DNA from: Streptomyces sp. LHD-70
GTDB lineage: Bacteria > Actinomycetota > Actinomycetes > Streptomycetales > Streptomycetaceae
Direction: 5' to 3'
DNA length: 64,000 nucleotides
Assembly: GCF_031157275.1 (NCBI RefSeq)
Contig: NZ_JAVIFW010000005.1
Span: forward strand, 372,001-436,000
Shown here: positions 50,042-60,500 of the stretch, in pieces
How positions within the stretch are numbered: the first letter of the stretch is position 1
Layout: each line of letters starts with the position of its first letter
The notes under the pieces: generated by a model
Database searches by the model: none
What the model saw: only the letters and a program-made list of their open reading frames with translations
Told to the model about the DNA's origin: nothing
Program-made: the position numbers and the translations under genes

Positions 50042-51120
50042 GCCTGCTGCAACTCCTCTTCGCCGTCCTCCTCGTGCTCGCCAACGGCTTCTTCGTCGGC
50101 GCCGAGTTCGCGCTCGTCTCGGTCCGGCGCAGCCAGATCGAACCGCTCGACGGCAAGCGCCCCCAGCAGGTCCTGTACGGCCTGGAGAACCTGCCGCAGA
50201 TGATGGCGGCCGCCCAATTCGGCATCACCGTCTGCTCGTTGACGCTCGGAGCGGTCGCCGAGCCGACCGTCGCGCACCTCCTGGAGCCCGTCTTCCACGC
50301 GGCACACGTCCCGGAGGGCCTGATCCATCCGCTGGGGTACGTGATCGCCCTGGCCGTCGTCGTCTTCCTGCACCTCGTCATCGGCGAGATGGTGCCGAAG
50401 AACCTGGCGATGGCCGCGCCCGAGAAGACCGCGCTGTGGCTCAGCCCGGGCCTGGTCGCCTTCGCCCGCCTCTGCCGCCCGGTCACCGTCGGCCTCGGCG
50501 CGTGCGCCCGGCTGGTCCTCAAGCTGTTCCGGGTCGAGCCGAAGGACGAGGTGGAGGCGGTCTTCACCAGCGTGCAGCTGGGGCAGCTCGTCGAGGACTC
50601 CCGGCAGGCCGGACTCCTCGAACCGGCCGAGCAGGAACGCCTGGAGGACGCCCTGGGGCTCGGCTCCCGCCCGGTCACGGACGTACTCCTCACGCGCGCC
50701 GCGCTGGTCACCGTGGACCCGTCCGTCACACCGCACCGGATCGAGGAGCTGACCGTCCGCACGGGCTACTCGCGCTTCCCGGTCCGCGCGGAGGGCGGCG
50801 CGTTCATGGGCTACCTGCACGTGAAGGACGTCCTCGACCTGGAGGACCCGGAGCGGGCCGTGCCCCAGCAGATCTGGCGCCCGCTGCCCCGGCTCAGCGC
50901 CGAACTCCCGCTGGACGACGCCCTGACGGTGATGCGCCGCGCGGCCACGCACCTCGCGCAGGTCGCGGACGCCTCGGGCCGGGTCCTCGGCCTCGTCACC
51001 CTGGAGGACGTCCTGGAACTCCTCGTCGGCGAGGTCCGCGACCCGGCACATCGGGCGGTCCCGCTGGTACGGGTGGGGGAGCCTCGGGCGGAGGCGGTGG
51101 TGGAGGTGGTGGCGGGTTAG
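50038..51120 (+). CDS. CorC/HlyC-type protein, paralogue without C-terminal domain
   Basis: 360 residues, ATG at 50038, coupled (ATGA) to the preceding paralogue. DUF21 domain with ANGFFVGAEFALVSVRRSQI and IGEMVPKNLAM, then two CBS motifs (LLTRAALVTVDP, YSRFPVRAEGGAFMGYLHVKD, VLGLVTLEDVLELLVGEV). Ends soon after the CBS pair, so it lacks the transporter-associated domain of its neighbour; the two probably form a hetero-oligomer. Confidence 0.9.
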   Translation: MSLLQLLFAVLLVLANGFFVGAEFALVSVRRSQIEPLDGKRPQQVLYGLENLPQMMAAAQFGITVCSLTLGAVAEPTVAHLLEPVFHAAHVPEGLIHPLGYVIALAVVVFLHLVIGEMVPKNLAMAAPEKTALWLSPGLVAFARLCRPVTVGLGACARLVLKLFRVEPKDEVEAVFTSVQLGQLVEDSRQAGLLEPAEQERLEDALGLGSRPVTDVLLTRAALVTVDPSVTPHRIEELTVRTGYSRFPVRAEGGAFMGYLHVKDVLDLEDPERAVPQQIWRPLPRLSAELPLDDALTVMRRAATHLAQVADASGRVLGLVTLEDVLELLVGEVRDPAHRAVPLVRVGEPRAEAVVEVVAG

Positions 51121-51127
51121 GCGCCGC

Positions 51128-51250
51128 TCCTCAAACGCCGGAGGGGCTGGCTTCTTAAGGGGCGCGGGGAACTGCGCGACCAGCCACGACGGCGCGGCAG
51201 CCGATCGACGGCAGGAAAAGCCTCTCCGGCGTTTGAGGAGCCGGGGTCCG
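51128..51250. repeat. Streptomyces intergenic repeat with CTCAAACGCCGGA ends
   Basis: CTCAAACGCCGGAGGGGCT at the left end and its inverted partner TCCGGCGTTTGAGGAGC at the right, enclosing GGGGCGCGGGGAACTGCGCG and a further GC-rich stretch. The same ends are common in Streptomyces intergenic regions between convergent genes; a diverged half (CCGGCGTTCGAGGACG) is also visible at 38,662, just after the MFS gene stop. Confidence 0.75.
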
Positions 51251-51270
51251 GGGGCGGAGCCCCCAGGGGC

Positions 51271-53130
51271 TCAGCGAGGCGACGGCCCCGGTGGCCGCCC
51301 GGCCAGGACCTCCCCGTACGCCTGCATCAGGTCCGGCAACCGCAGCGTCGCGAGATCGTCGCGCGAGGGGGCCGCGGGGTACCCCGAGAGCCGGAGATCC
51401 CGGTACGCGCAGGACTTCTCGTACAGCGTCCGCAGGAACCGGCCGTTGCCCAGCTCGTCGATCCAGCCCTGATCCACCACGTGCCCGCTGATCGACTTCA
51501 GCTCCTCGACCGACTCCTCGTCCCACACGTCCCCGTTCTCCGCGGCCAACACCTCACCGATCGCGGTGAGTTCGAGCGGGCGGTACGAAGGGAAGTCGAC
51601 GCGGGTCGTGAAGCGGGAGGAGAGGCCGGGGTTGGTGGCGAGGAGGCGGTCCATGCCCTCGGGGTAGCCCGCGAGGATCACCACGAGGTGGTCGCGGTTG
51701 TCCTCGGCCCGCTTGAGCAGCACCTGCAGCGCCTCGTCGCCGTACGCATCGCCCTTGCTGTAGCCGGAGTTGGACAGGGCGTACGCCTCGTCGAGGAAGA
51801 GGACGCCGCCGAGGGCCGAGTCGATCAGCTCGTTGGCCTTGACGGCGGTCTGGCCCAGATATTCGCCGACGAGATCCGCGCGCTGGGCCTCCACCAGGTG
51901 GTCGCCGCCGAGCAGCCCGAGCGCGTAGAAGACCCGGCCGAGGATGCGGGCCACGGTCGTCTTGCCGGTGCCTGAGGGGCCGGAGAAGACGAAGTGGCGT
52001 TTCGGCGGCTGCACGGGCAGTCCCTGACCGGCGCGCAGGCGGGCCATCCGCAGCTGCGCGGAGAGCGCCTTGACCTGCCGCTTCACGGGGTCGAGCCCGA
52101 CCATCCGCTCCAGCTCGGCCAGCGCCTCCTGGAGCAGTACGGGATCGGCGGGTCCGGTGGGCAACTGCGGTGCGGGGACGGGGAGTACGGCCTTCTCGCG
52201 GACCGAGGCGGGTGGGGGCGCCACCGAGCTGTCGGGCTCCGGGCCGATCTTCACGTCGAGCCCCTCGGCCCCGTAGTCGAGCGCCTCCGGCACGTCCGCC
52301 AGGTCCTGGCCCGGCCCGGCGAACGGCACGGCGGGCAGGTCGCTGCCGTCGTCCCCGCCGTCGAAGCCGTCGTACTCGGCGATCGCCGCGAGCCGCGCCG
52401 AGGTGTCCATGAACGAGGCGTCGACGCGGTGCACGGCCCGGTACAGGGGGAGCGCGGCGGCGCTGCGGCCGGTGCCCTCGTGCGCGCGGGCGAGCCAGTA
52501 GCGCAGCTCCTTGCGCTGGGGCTGTTCGCTGCGGCAGTGCATCAGGGCGGCCGAGAGCAGCGGTTCGGCCTGCCCGTACATCTCCAGACGGACCCGCCCC
52601 ATCCCGCCGAAGAGACCCGCCTCGATGCCGAGCACCGGGTCGTCGGTGAGCGGGTCGGTGTGGCGTACGAGCTGCTCCCAGTCCTTGACGAGATAGGCGC
52701 GGCAGGCGTGCAGGAAGCGGACCTGGGGGTCGGCGTCGATCGGCGGGAGGCCGGCGATGGCGCGGTCGAGCTCGGGGACGTGACGGCCGTCGAGCCAGTG
52801 CGAGGCGTGCGCGAGGAGCAGGTCGCGGCCGGACTCGAGCACCGGCTGAACCCACCAGCCAAGCCAGTACCAGGAGTTGAGGGTGCGGCGGTGGCGGGTG
52901 CGCTGCTCGCCGAAGCGGTCGCGGTGCCGGTGCATGTGCAGGAGCGCCGTCGTCGTGTCGATGCGCAGGGCGTGCAGGCCGAGCCAGCCGTCGGCCATGC
53001 CGGGGTCGAGGCGGACGGCCGCCCGGAACTCCTCCTCGGCCTGCGGATAGGCCCCCATGGTGTAGGCGTCCACGCCGCGCAGCCAGGCCAGGTCGGCCGG
53101 GGCCGACGCGCCCTGCGTGCCGAAGTCCAT
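51271..53130 (-). CDS. AAA ATPase of the CbxX/EccA type with N-terminal TPR-like region
   Basis: 619 residues from the ATG at 53130. Residues 1-280 are helical TPR-like repeats (GVDAYTMGAYPQAEEEFRAAV). The AAA domain (about 340-600) has Walker A FSGPSGTGKTTVARI, Walker B GGVLFLDEAYAL, sensor VVILAGYPEGM and an arginine finger in GLSSRFTTRVDF. The architecture matches the type VII secretion EccA and SpoVK-like AAA proteins, but no ESX genes are next to it here. Confidence 0.88.
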   Translation of the reverse strand: MDFGTQGASAPADLAWLRGVDAYTMGAYPQAEEEFRAAVRLDPGMADGWLGLHALRIDTTTALLHMHRHRDRFGEQRTRHRRTLNSWYWLGWWVQPVLESGRDLLLAHASHWLDGRHVPELDRAIAGLPPIDADPQVRFLHACRAYLVKDWEQLVRHTDPLTDDPVLGIEAGLFGGMGRVRLEMYGQAEPLLSAALMHCRSEQPQRKELRYWLARAHEGTGRSAAALPLYRAVHRVDASFMDTSARLAAIAEYDGFDGGDDGSDLPAVPFAGPGQDLADVPEALDYGAEGLDVKIGPEPDSSVAPPPASVREKAVLPVPAPQLPTGPADPVLLQEALAELERMVGLDPVKRQVKALSAQLRMARLRAGQGLPVQPPKRHFVFSGPSGTGKTTVARILGRVFYALGLLGGDHLVEAQRADLVGEYLGQTAVKANELIDSALGGVLFLDEAYALSNSGYSKGDAYGDEALQVLLKRAEDNRDHLVVILAGYPEGMDRLLATNPGLSSRFTTRVDFPSYRPLELTAIGEVLAAENGDVWDEESVEELKSISGHVVDQGWIDELGNGRFLRTLYEKSCAYRDLRLSGYPAAPSRDDLATLRLPDLMQAYGEVLAGRPPGPSPR

Positions 53131-53600
53131 TCCGTACCCCACAACCCCCCGCAACAAGTGCCCTGTGGCGAGCTCCGCCGGGCCGGAACCGCGGCCGCCG
53201 GAGCGCCGAACCTGCGTGCCGCAGACGGAAGTGACCGATGCTGACTGCCGCCGCACATGGGGTGGCACCGAGCGCCGTCCGCAAGGTCGCACCGCTGAGC
53301 ATCGTACCTGCGCAGGAGCCTTCGACCGAAGGGTGCGGCAGCACTCTGCGGCCCGAAGGGGCCCCGGGGCAGGGGCACTTGAAGGCGACGCGCACGCGGT
53401 GACCGAGGGTGATCGCTCTGCGTCGAGCTGGGGCCGCGAAAGGGGACAAAGGGCAGAACGAAGCCCCCGATCACGGGGGAACAACCGGGGGCTTCGCGTC
53501 TGCGGGGCGGTCCGAAGAACCGCACATTGAGAACGTAAGTCCTGTACGGCCTTTGGGTCAAGCAGAGTTGGCGTACTCGCGGAAGGGGTTTTCCGGGGGC
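53131..53600. other. Intergenic interval with terminator-like hairpin
   Basis: 470 bases without a credible gene. Holds the hairpin CGAAGCCCCCG / CGGGGGCTTCG (53459-53496), with an inner CCCCCG/CGGGGG alternative, between the two leftward genes; it probably terminates the uridine-kinase-like transcript. The part nearest 53131 should contain the ATPase promoter, which I cannot pinpoint. Confidence 0.55.
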
Positions 53601-54251
53601 TCAGCGGACCGCCGAGGGCCCGTCACGGTCCGTGATGGCTTGGGGTGACGGGCGTGTTGTCCGGTGTCCCGGCAGCACCACGTACCCCTCCGATCCCTGC
53701 CGTACCAGGGTGTCCGCGCAGGGCCGCGTGGGGTCTTCGGCGAAATGCCGATGCTCGGCCTGCTCCCACCCGTCCCAGAACTCCCGCTGGGCCGAACCGT
53801 CCCGGCCGCGCCCGCGCGCCCACGCCTCGCCGTGCGTCAGGTCCATCCAGCACAGCCACGCCAGCCACGGCCTGAGCTCCCGCCGCCCGGCACCGACACC
53901 CTCGATGAGGACCACGGGCGCGGCCGGCAGGCGCATCTCCGCGTCGAACCGGCGCGTGTTCCAGTCGTACGCCGGGACGCGCGCCGTGCGCCCGTCGGAG
54001 AGCGGGTCGAGCACCTGGCGCCGGAACCGGTCGGTCCAGTCGAAGAGTTCGGTGTGGCTCCGGACGTCGTCGAGGGCGAGCACGGGTGCCCCGCCGAGCG
54101 CCGCGGCGAGCCGGCCCGCGAAGGTCGACTTGCCGGAGCCGGCGTGCCCGTCGACGCCGACGAGGCGGACCGGCCCGCAGGACGGCGGCAGGGCGCGCAC
54201 GGTGCGGGCGAGGCGGGTGAGGCCGTCGATCGCCTCGGGGCTGTGGTTCAT
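53601..54251 (-). CDS. Uridine kinase-like P-loop protein
   Basis: 216 residues from the ATG at 54251. P-loop VGVDGHAGSGKSTFAGRL near residue 32, ALDDVRSHTELFDW, then VPAYDWNTRRFD and VVLIEGVGAGRRELRPW as in uridine kinase family proteins. Possible pyrimidine salvage, although substrates of this actinobacterial branch are not settled. Divergently placed from the C39-like peptidase. Confidence 0.85.
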   Translation of the reverse strand: MNHSPEAIDGLTRLARTVRALPPSCGPVRLVGVDGHAGSGKSTFAGRLAAALGGAPVLALDDVRSHTELFDWTDRFRRQVLDPLSDGRTARVPAYDWNTRRFDAEMRLPAAPVVLIEGVGAGRRELRPWLAWLCWMDLTHGEAWARGRGRDGSAQREFWDGWEQAEHRHFAEDPTRPCADTLVRQGSEGYVVLPGHRTTRPSPQAITDRDGPSAVR

Positions 54252-54469
54252 CGCCTCAAGGCTACGGCGCCCCGAAACGGCAGCCGCGGGCCGTTCCAGT
54301 GGTCCACGCCAATATTGGCCCGGGCGCGCGCTCCGAAGTGCTGGCACGGGCCGTCGTCTGCGGAGATAGTGGGCGTCGTTGTCATGTTTCCGCCGTCTCC
54401 CCTTACGCCGCCGGCCGCAGGCCGTCCGGAGGCAGGCACGACGCGCGACTCGACTGGGGGCCCCACACC

Positions 54470-55909
54470 ATGACCGACTCTTCCGGCTCATCCCGATCCA
54501 CCACCCGCAGGTCCGTGCTCGCCGCCGCGGTGGCCGTCGCGGCGGGCGGAGCGGTAGCCGCGACGGCGGCCGCCTCCGACCCGGGCGCCTCCGGCTCGGC
54601 CGCCTCCGGCTCGGGCGCCTCCGGCCGACCCGCCGCCCGCCCGCGCGCGAAGGCCCCGTCCCGCAGCGTCGACAACCGCTTCTGGTCCTCGTACGCCGAC
54701 TGGAGCGCAGGCACCCACAACGGCACGCGCGCCGTCGACGCCGCCCGCCCCGGCATCGAGATCGGCACCCCCGCGGGCACCGTCAACTACGCCGACCCGC
54801 ACACCGGCAGGACGGCGACCTGGGAGTACGCGGTCTGGACGAGCCCCGAGCACGCGCTCTCCGTGCCCGCCACCGAGGCCATCGCCTCGTGGAACGCCCG
54901 TACACCGTCCGGGACTTGGCTGCAGATCCAGCTGCGCGCGCAGTACAGCGACGGCAAGCGCAGCCCGTGGTACGTGATGGGCCGCTGGACCTCCGGCGAC
55001 GACCGCGAGGGCGACACCGGCACGATCCGGCGCACCTCCGTCGACGGCCAGAAGGACGGCAAGACCTCGGTCTGGACGGACACGCTCGCCGTGGACGACC
55101 CGTCCAAGAGCCTGCGCGTCGTCTCGTACCAACTGCGCCTGACCCTCTACCGCAAGCCGGGCGGCACGGCCACGCCGCGCGTGTGGCGGCTCGGCGCGAT
55201 GGGCTCGGCCGTCCCGGACCGCTTCACGGTGCCCGCGTCCGAGCCGGGCCTCGCCAAGGAGCTGAAGGTCCCGCGCTACTCGCAGAACACCCACATCGGC
55301 CAGTACCCGGAGTACGACAACGGCGGCGAGGCCTGGTGCAGCCCGACCTCCTCGCAGATGATCCTGGAGTTCTGGGGCCGCAGGCCCACCGCCGATCAAC
55401 TGGCCTGGGTGAACCCGGACTTCGCCGACCCGCAGGTCTGCCACGCGGCCCGCTTCACGTACGACTACCAGTACGAGGGCTGCGGCAACTGGCCGTTCAA
55501 CGCCGCCTACGCCGCGACGTACGACGACATGCAGGCCGTCGTCACCCGCCTCGGCTCGCTCACGGACCTGGAGAAGCTGATCGAGGCGGGCATCCCGGCC
55601 ATCACGTCGCAGTCGTTCCTGGAGAAGGAACTGACCGGCGCGGGCTACGGCACGGCCGGCCACCTGATGACGGTGATCGGCTTCACGAAGGACGGCGACG
55701 TGATCGCCAACGACCCGGCCTCGGACGACAACGAGGCGGTCCGCCGCGTCTACAAGCGCCGCGAGTGGGAGAACATCTGGCTCCGCACCAAGCGCTACAA
55801 CGCCGACGGCAAGGTCGTCTCCGGCACCGGAGGCGTCTGCTACCTGTACTTCCCGCAGGACATCTCCGCCGCTCAGAGGCGTGCACTCGCCGCTGTCGGA
55901 GTCGAGTGA
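54470..55909 (+). CDS. Secreted C39-like peptidase family protein
   Basis: 479 residues from the ATG at 54470. Tat-type signal peptide (TTRRSVLAAAVAVAAGG, cut near AATAAA). A beta-rich N-terminal domain (about 60-260) precedes a papain-like C39 domain with the catalytic Cys in GGEAWCSPTSSQMIL, then AGYGTAGHLMTVIGF (His) and NDPASDDN (Asp). Predicted exported thiol peptidase; peptide or peptidoglycan substrate unknown. Confidence 0.88.
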   Translation: MTDSSGSSRSTTRRSVLAAAVAVAAGGAVAATAAASDPGASGSAASGSGASGRPAARPRAKAPSRSVDNRFWSSYADWSAGTHNGTRAVDAARPGIEIGTPAGTVNYADPHTGRTATWEYAVWTSPEHALSVPATEAIASWNARTPSGTWLQIQLRAQYSDGKRSPWYVMGRWTSGDDREGDTGTIRRTSVDGQKDGKTSVWTDTLAVDDPSKSLRVVSYQLRLTLYRKPGGTATPRVWRLGAMGSAVPDRFTVPASEPGLAKELKVPRYSQNTHIGQYPEYDNGGEAWCSPTSSQMILEFWGRRPTADQLAWVNPDFADPQVCHAARFTYDYQYEGCGNWPFNAAYAATYDDMQAVVTRLGSLTDLEKLIEAGIPAITSQSFLEKELTGAGYGTAGHLMTVIGFTKDGDVIANDPASDDNEAVRRVYKRREWENIWLRTKRYNADGKVVSGTGGVCYLYFPQDISAAQRRALAAVGVE

Positions 55910-55963
55910 CGAGCGGCTCTGTGCCCCTCCCGCGCTCCGGGAGGGGCACCGGCTCCCTCGGGA

Positions 55964-56329
55964 TCAACCCATCTGCGCCTTGACGTGGTCGAGTACCTCG
56001 GTGAACTCCTTCGTCGGCGAGAAGTCGATGTACTCGCAGTCCTCAAGGGCCTCCGGGGCGTGGCCGGGTCCCCAGTAGAACGCCTGCCCCGCCTCGTAGA
56101 TCTCGTCACCGTGCTTCGTCCGCATCTTCAGGCGCCCCTTGAAGAGATATCCCCAGTGGGGGCACTGGCACAGATCGTCGGGCAGCCCCTTGACGGCGGG
56201 TGCCAAGTCCGCGCCCTTGGGGAGCGTCACGAACGCGACGGTCATGTCACCCCCGACCTCCTGGGTGCGCAGCTCCACACCGTCGCCTTCGATCGTGACG
56301 GGAGCGTCGTTCCGCGTCGTCGTCGCCAT
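55964..56329 (-). CDS. Cupin-like small protein
   Basis: 121 residues from the ATG at 56329 with GGAGGAG upstream. Beta-rich with CPHWGYLFKGRLKMRTKHGDEI and AGQAFYWGPGHAPE, the two halves of a cupin barrel. The first metal motif is partial (H present, fewer His than classical cupins), so binding ability is uncertain. Small-molecule binding or isomerase role would be typical. Confidence 0.75.
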   Translation of the reverse strand: MATTTRNDAPVTIEGDGVELRTQEVGGDMTVAFVTLPKGADLAPAVKGLPDDLCQCPHWGYLFKGRLKMRTKHGDEIYEAGQAFYWGPGHAPEALEDCEYIDFSPTKEFTEVLDHVKAQMG

Positions 56330-56475
56330 GACTCCTCCGCTTCCGGTCCCAGCCGGACCTGGAATTCCTCGCCCTTCCAGCCTGATCCCGATGGCCGAGC
56401 CGTGCGACATGTGAGGGCGCTCGGCTGTGGGGCGCCCTCACATACGTCTGCGTACGGGCTGGTCAGAGGTGCTGG

Positions 56476-57057
56476 TCAGACGCGCTGGGAGTGCCGGTCC
56501 AAGAGGGCGCGCAGCCGGTCCACGTCCTCGGGCGAGCGCACGCCGCGCTTGGGGAGGACGTCCAGGCACATGATGTTCGGGTCCCGGCTGAGCAGGACGA
56601 AGTGGTCGGCGGTCTCGCGGTAGCCGCGCAGCATGGACCACTTCTGCGTCAGGGTGCTGTAGTCCGTGCTGCAGCTGAGCCCCTGGGCCGAGACGGTCGT
56701 CCGGTATTCGCCCTGCCAGCCGACCAGGCGCTGCACATAGGCGGCCTGGATTCGGGGGTAGCCCCACAGGATCAGCGTGAACAGTGCGAAGACGAAGATC
56801 GAGACCAGGTCGGCCCCGCTGCGCAGCGTCGTCAGCACCCCGTGCCCGACCCACACAACGAGGAACAGGCTCCGCCCCACGAGCGCCGCCTTCTTGATCC
56901 GCTCCCGTACCTTGAGCCCGACCAAGGTGTCCGCCTGCCTCGGCCGATACGTCAGCTGCACCGCCGCGGGCCCGCCGTCCGCCACGGCGACGCCCTCGGG
57001 TCTGTCGGAATCCGCGGTGCCGTCACCGCTGCGGCCCCCGGCCACGTTCCCTCCCAT
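56476..57057 (-). CDS. YcxB-like membrane protein
   Basis: 193 residues from the ATG at 57057. A glycine/aspartate-rich leader is followed by two hydrophobic helices (SLFLVVWVGHGVL; LVSIFVFALFTLILWGY) and a cytoplasmic YcxB-like domain (TTVSAQGLSCSTDYSTLTQKW, HFVLLSRDPNIMCLDVLPKR). Family function unknown. Divergent from the next small membrane gene. Confidence 0.8.
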   Translation of the reverse strand: MGGNVAGGRSGDGTADSDRPEGVAVADGGPAAVQLTYRPRQADTLVGLKVRERIKKAALVGRSLFLVVWVGHGVLTTLRSGADLVSIFVFALFTLILWGYPRIQAAYVQRLVGWQGEYRTTVSAQGLSCSTDYSTLTQKWSMLRGYRETADHFVLLSRDPNIMCLDVLPKRGVRSPEDVDRLRALLDRHSQRV

Positions 57058-57203
57058 GTCCCCTCCCCGGGTATGAAGATCAGCGCAGCTTAACGGAGGG
57101 GGCAGGCGTGACGTACGTCCTAACGGAGCGGCGGCTTCCGCTGGCACCCTGGCCCGACCAGTGGGGGGACGCCACTGCCGGACCATTCGTGAGCGAGACA
57201 GCC

Positions 57204-57356
57204 ATGACCGCGACTGCCACCACCGTCGAAGACGCCCGCGCCCGGATCCGCACCGGGGGCCCCAAGGACGACGGCCCCAAGATCCTCGAGCACGCACTGG
57301 GCTGGACCCTGGTGGTCGTGCTCGCCATGTTCGTCACGCAGGCCGGGCTGCTCTAG
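57204..57356 (+). CDS. Small membrane protein (SCO1431-like)
   Basis: 50 residues from the ATG at 57204 (MTATATTVEDARARIRTGG); the frame is open upstream but the downstream start is preferred. One C-terminal hydrophobic segment (LGWTLVVVLAMFVTQAGLL). Resembles the conserved Streptomyces SCO1431 family, from memory. Function unknown. Confidence 0.7.
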   Translation: MTATATTVEDARARIRTGGPKDDGPKILEHALGWTLVVVLAMFVTQAGLL

Positions 57357-57501
57357 GGTCCGCCCCCCCCGGAGGAGCCCTGGGCACACACCGGCGGGGC
57401 GAAGAGCGCCAGGCCCTCCGCCCCGCCGACTCCCGCCGCGGGCCGGTTGCCGTCCAGGGCCACCCGCGGCGCAGAACTCGGTCGCTGTTCGCCGGCGACG
57501 G

Positions 57502-58752
<1,251 letters not shown>

Positions 58753-58873
58753 GGTGTCTCCTCGTGGGGGAGGGAGGAACTGCTGTTGACCTTGCCCTCG
58801 GCGCGGGCCCCCGGGGACGGGACGCGGCGGCCGAGATTGACATGAACGCGGTGAGGCGCTCGCCGGAACAGTA

Positions 58874-58911
58874 GAAGGACTAGACCAGTGGGGTCAATGG
58901 TTCGGACCAAT
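58874..58911 (-). promoter_or_regulatory. Two DasR-like (dre) sites ahead of chitinase
   Basis: On the minus strand ACTGGTCTAGTCCTTC (58874-58889) and ATTGGTCCGAACCATT (58896-58911) each match the dre consensus ACTGGTCTAGACCAGT, as I recall it, at about 12 of 16 positions. Paired 12-base repeats of this kind are known upstream of Streptomyces chitinases and confer chitin/GlcNAc control. Confidence 0.7.
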
Positions 58912-59183
58912 CTGCGCACGGGGGTGAAGGGTGGTTTCCGGCCCTCGGCGGGGTCCGGTCCTGGCCTGCTTGTGGGGGTCGGCCACATATTCACGAGAGA
59001 AGTGAAGTGAACGGTCGTGAACCTGGTGACGTGCGGCCCTTCGTCGTGCATACTCGCTCCAACGGCCCTTGGTGAGCCTCGTTTCGAGACCCGAATCGCC
59101 GCCCGTGGCCGGGTAGTCAGAACTCCGGCGGCTCCCCACCCGATGCGACCGCCCCAGCGCCCGACAGGGAGGAGAGCGACGAC

Positions 59184-60359
59184 ATGTCGGACCGTGCGCC
59201 GCACCAGCAGGTGGAGCGTCAGTTGCCCACGGAGGAGGCCCGCGACCTCCTCGCGCTCGTCCGCGAGATCGCCCAGCGTGAGATCGCCCCGGCCGCCGCC
59301 GAGGACGAGGACGCCGGGCGGTTCCCGCGCGAGGTCTTCACCCTGCTCTCCGAATCCGGCCTCCTCGGCCTGCCGTACGACTCGGAGTTCGGTGGCGGCG
59401 ACCAGCCGTACGAGGTCTATCTCCAGGTCCTCGAAGAGCTCGCCGCCGCCCGGCTCACCGTCGGCCTCGGGGTCAGCGTGCACACGCTCGCCGCCCACGC
59501 CCTCGCGGGGTACGGCACGAAGGAGCAGCAGGCCGAGCACCTCCCCGCGATGCTCGGCGGCGGACTCCTCGGGGCGTACTGCCTCTCCGAACCGGCCTCC
59601 GGCTCCGACGCCGCCTCGCTGCGCACCAAAGCCGTGCGGGACGGGGGCGGCTGGGTGATCGACGGCGGCAAGGCCTGGATCACCCACGGCGGCATCGCCG
59701 ACTTCTACACGGTCATGGCCCGCTCCGGCGGCGAGGGCGCCAAGGGGATCACCGCCTATCTGGTCCCGGGCGACGCCGAGGGGCTGACCGCCGCCGCGCC
59801 CGAGCGGAAGATGGGCCTCAAGGGCTCACCCACCGCCCAGCTCCACTTCGACGGCGTGCGGATCCCCGACACCCGCCGGATCGGGGAGGAGGGCCAGGGC
59901 TTCGCGATCGCCCTCTCCGCCCTCGACTCCGGCCGCCTCGGCATCGCGGCCTGCGCGATCGGCGTGGCCCAGGCCGCCCTGGACGAGGCCGCGGCGTACG
60001 CCCGGGACCGCCGCCAGTTCGGCCGCCCCATCGCCGACTTCCAGGGCCTGCGCTTCATGCTGGCCGACATGGGGACGCAGATCGAGGCCGGCCGCGCCCT
60101 CTATCTCTCGGCCGCCCGGCTGCGGGACGCCGGCCTGCCGTTCTCCCGGCAGGCCGCCATGGCCAAGCTGTTCTGCACGGACGCCGCGATGCGCGTCACC
60201 ACAGACGCGGTCCAGGTCCTCGGGGGGTACGGCTACACGCTGGACTTCCCCGTCGAGCGCCTCATGCGCGAGGCCAAGGTCCTGCAGATCGTCGAGGGCA
60301 CCAACCAGATCCAACGCGTCGTGATCGCCCGGCACTTGATAGGCCCGGAGTCGCAGTAG
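59184..60359 (+). CDS. Acyl-CoA dehydrogenase
   Basis: 391 residues, ATG at 59184 with GGAGGAG upstream. Typical segments: YCLSEPASGSDAASLRTKA (FAD/substrate site), GGKAWITHGGIADFYTVMAR, ALDSGRLGIAACAIGVAQAA, RRQFGRPIADFQ and the C-terminal QVLGGYGYTLDFPVERLMREA with EGTNQIQRVVIARHL containing the catalytic base region (Glu in VEGTNQ). Likely short/medium-chain beta-oxidation or amino-acid catabolism. Confidence 0.93.
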   Translation: MSDRAPHQQVERQLPTEEARDLLALVREIAQREIAPAAAEDEDAGRFPREVFTLLSESGLLGLPYDSEFGGGDQPYEVYLQVLEELAAARLTVGLGVSVHTLAAHALAGYGTKEQQAEHLPAMLGGGLLGAYCLSEPASGSDAASLRTKAVRDGGGWVIDGGKAWITHGGIADFYTVMARSGGEGAKGITAYLVPGDAEGLTAAAPERKMGLKGSPTAQLHFDGVRIPDTRRIGEEGQGFAIALSALDSGRLGIAACAIGVAQAALDEAAAYARDRRQFGRPIADFQGLRFMLADMGTQIEAGRALYLSAARLRDAGLPFSRQAAMAKLFCTDAAMRVTTDAVQVLGGYGYTLDFPVERLMREAKVLQIVEGTNQIQRVVIARHLIGPESQ

Positions 60360-60371
60360 CCCCTGGCCCAG

Positions 60372-60470
60372 ACGTCACCACTGCCCGTCACCACTGCTCG
60401 ACGCCACCACCGCCGACCGACGTCACCACCGCCCGACGCCGACGCCGTAGAGAGCCACCACCTCTCGACG
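60372..60470. repeat. Degenerate GTCACCACTGC-type short tandem repeats
   Basis: Several imperfect 11-13 base units (CGTCACCACTGCC, CGTCACCACTGCT, CGCCACCACCGCC, CGTCACCACCGCC) between the convergent acyl-CoA dehydrogenase and hypothetical genes. No coding role is apparent. Confidence 0.6.
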
Positions 60471-60500
60471 GCGCCGCCCGCCCGACCCGACCGATACAGC

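Noticed and set aside
53131..53600. Plus-strand ORFs in the gap before the AAA ATPase
   Set aside because: Low-complexity products without ribosome sites; the interval contains a terminator-like hairpin instead.
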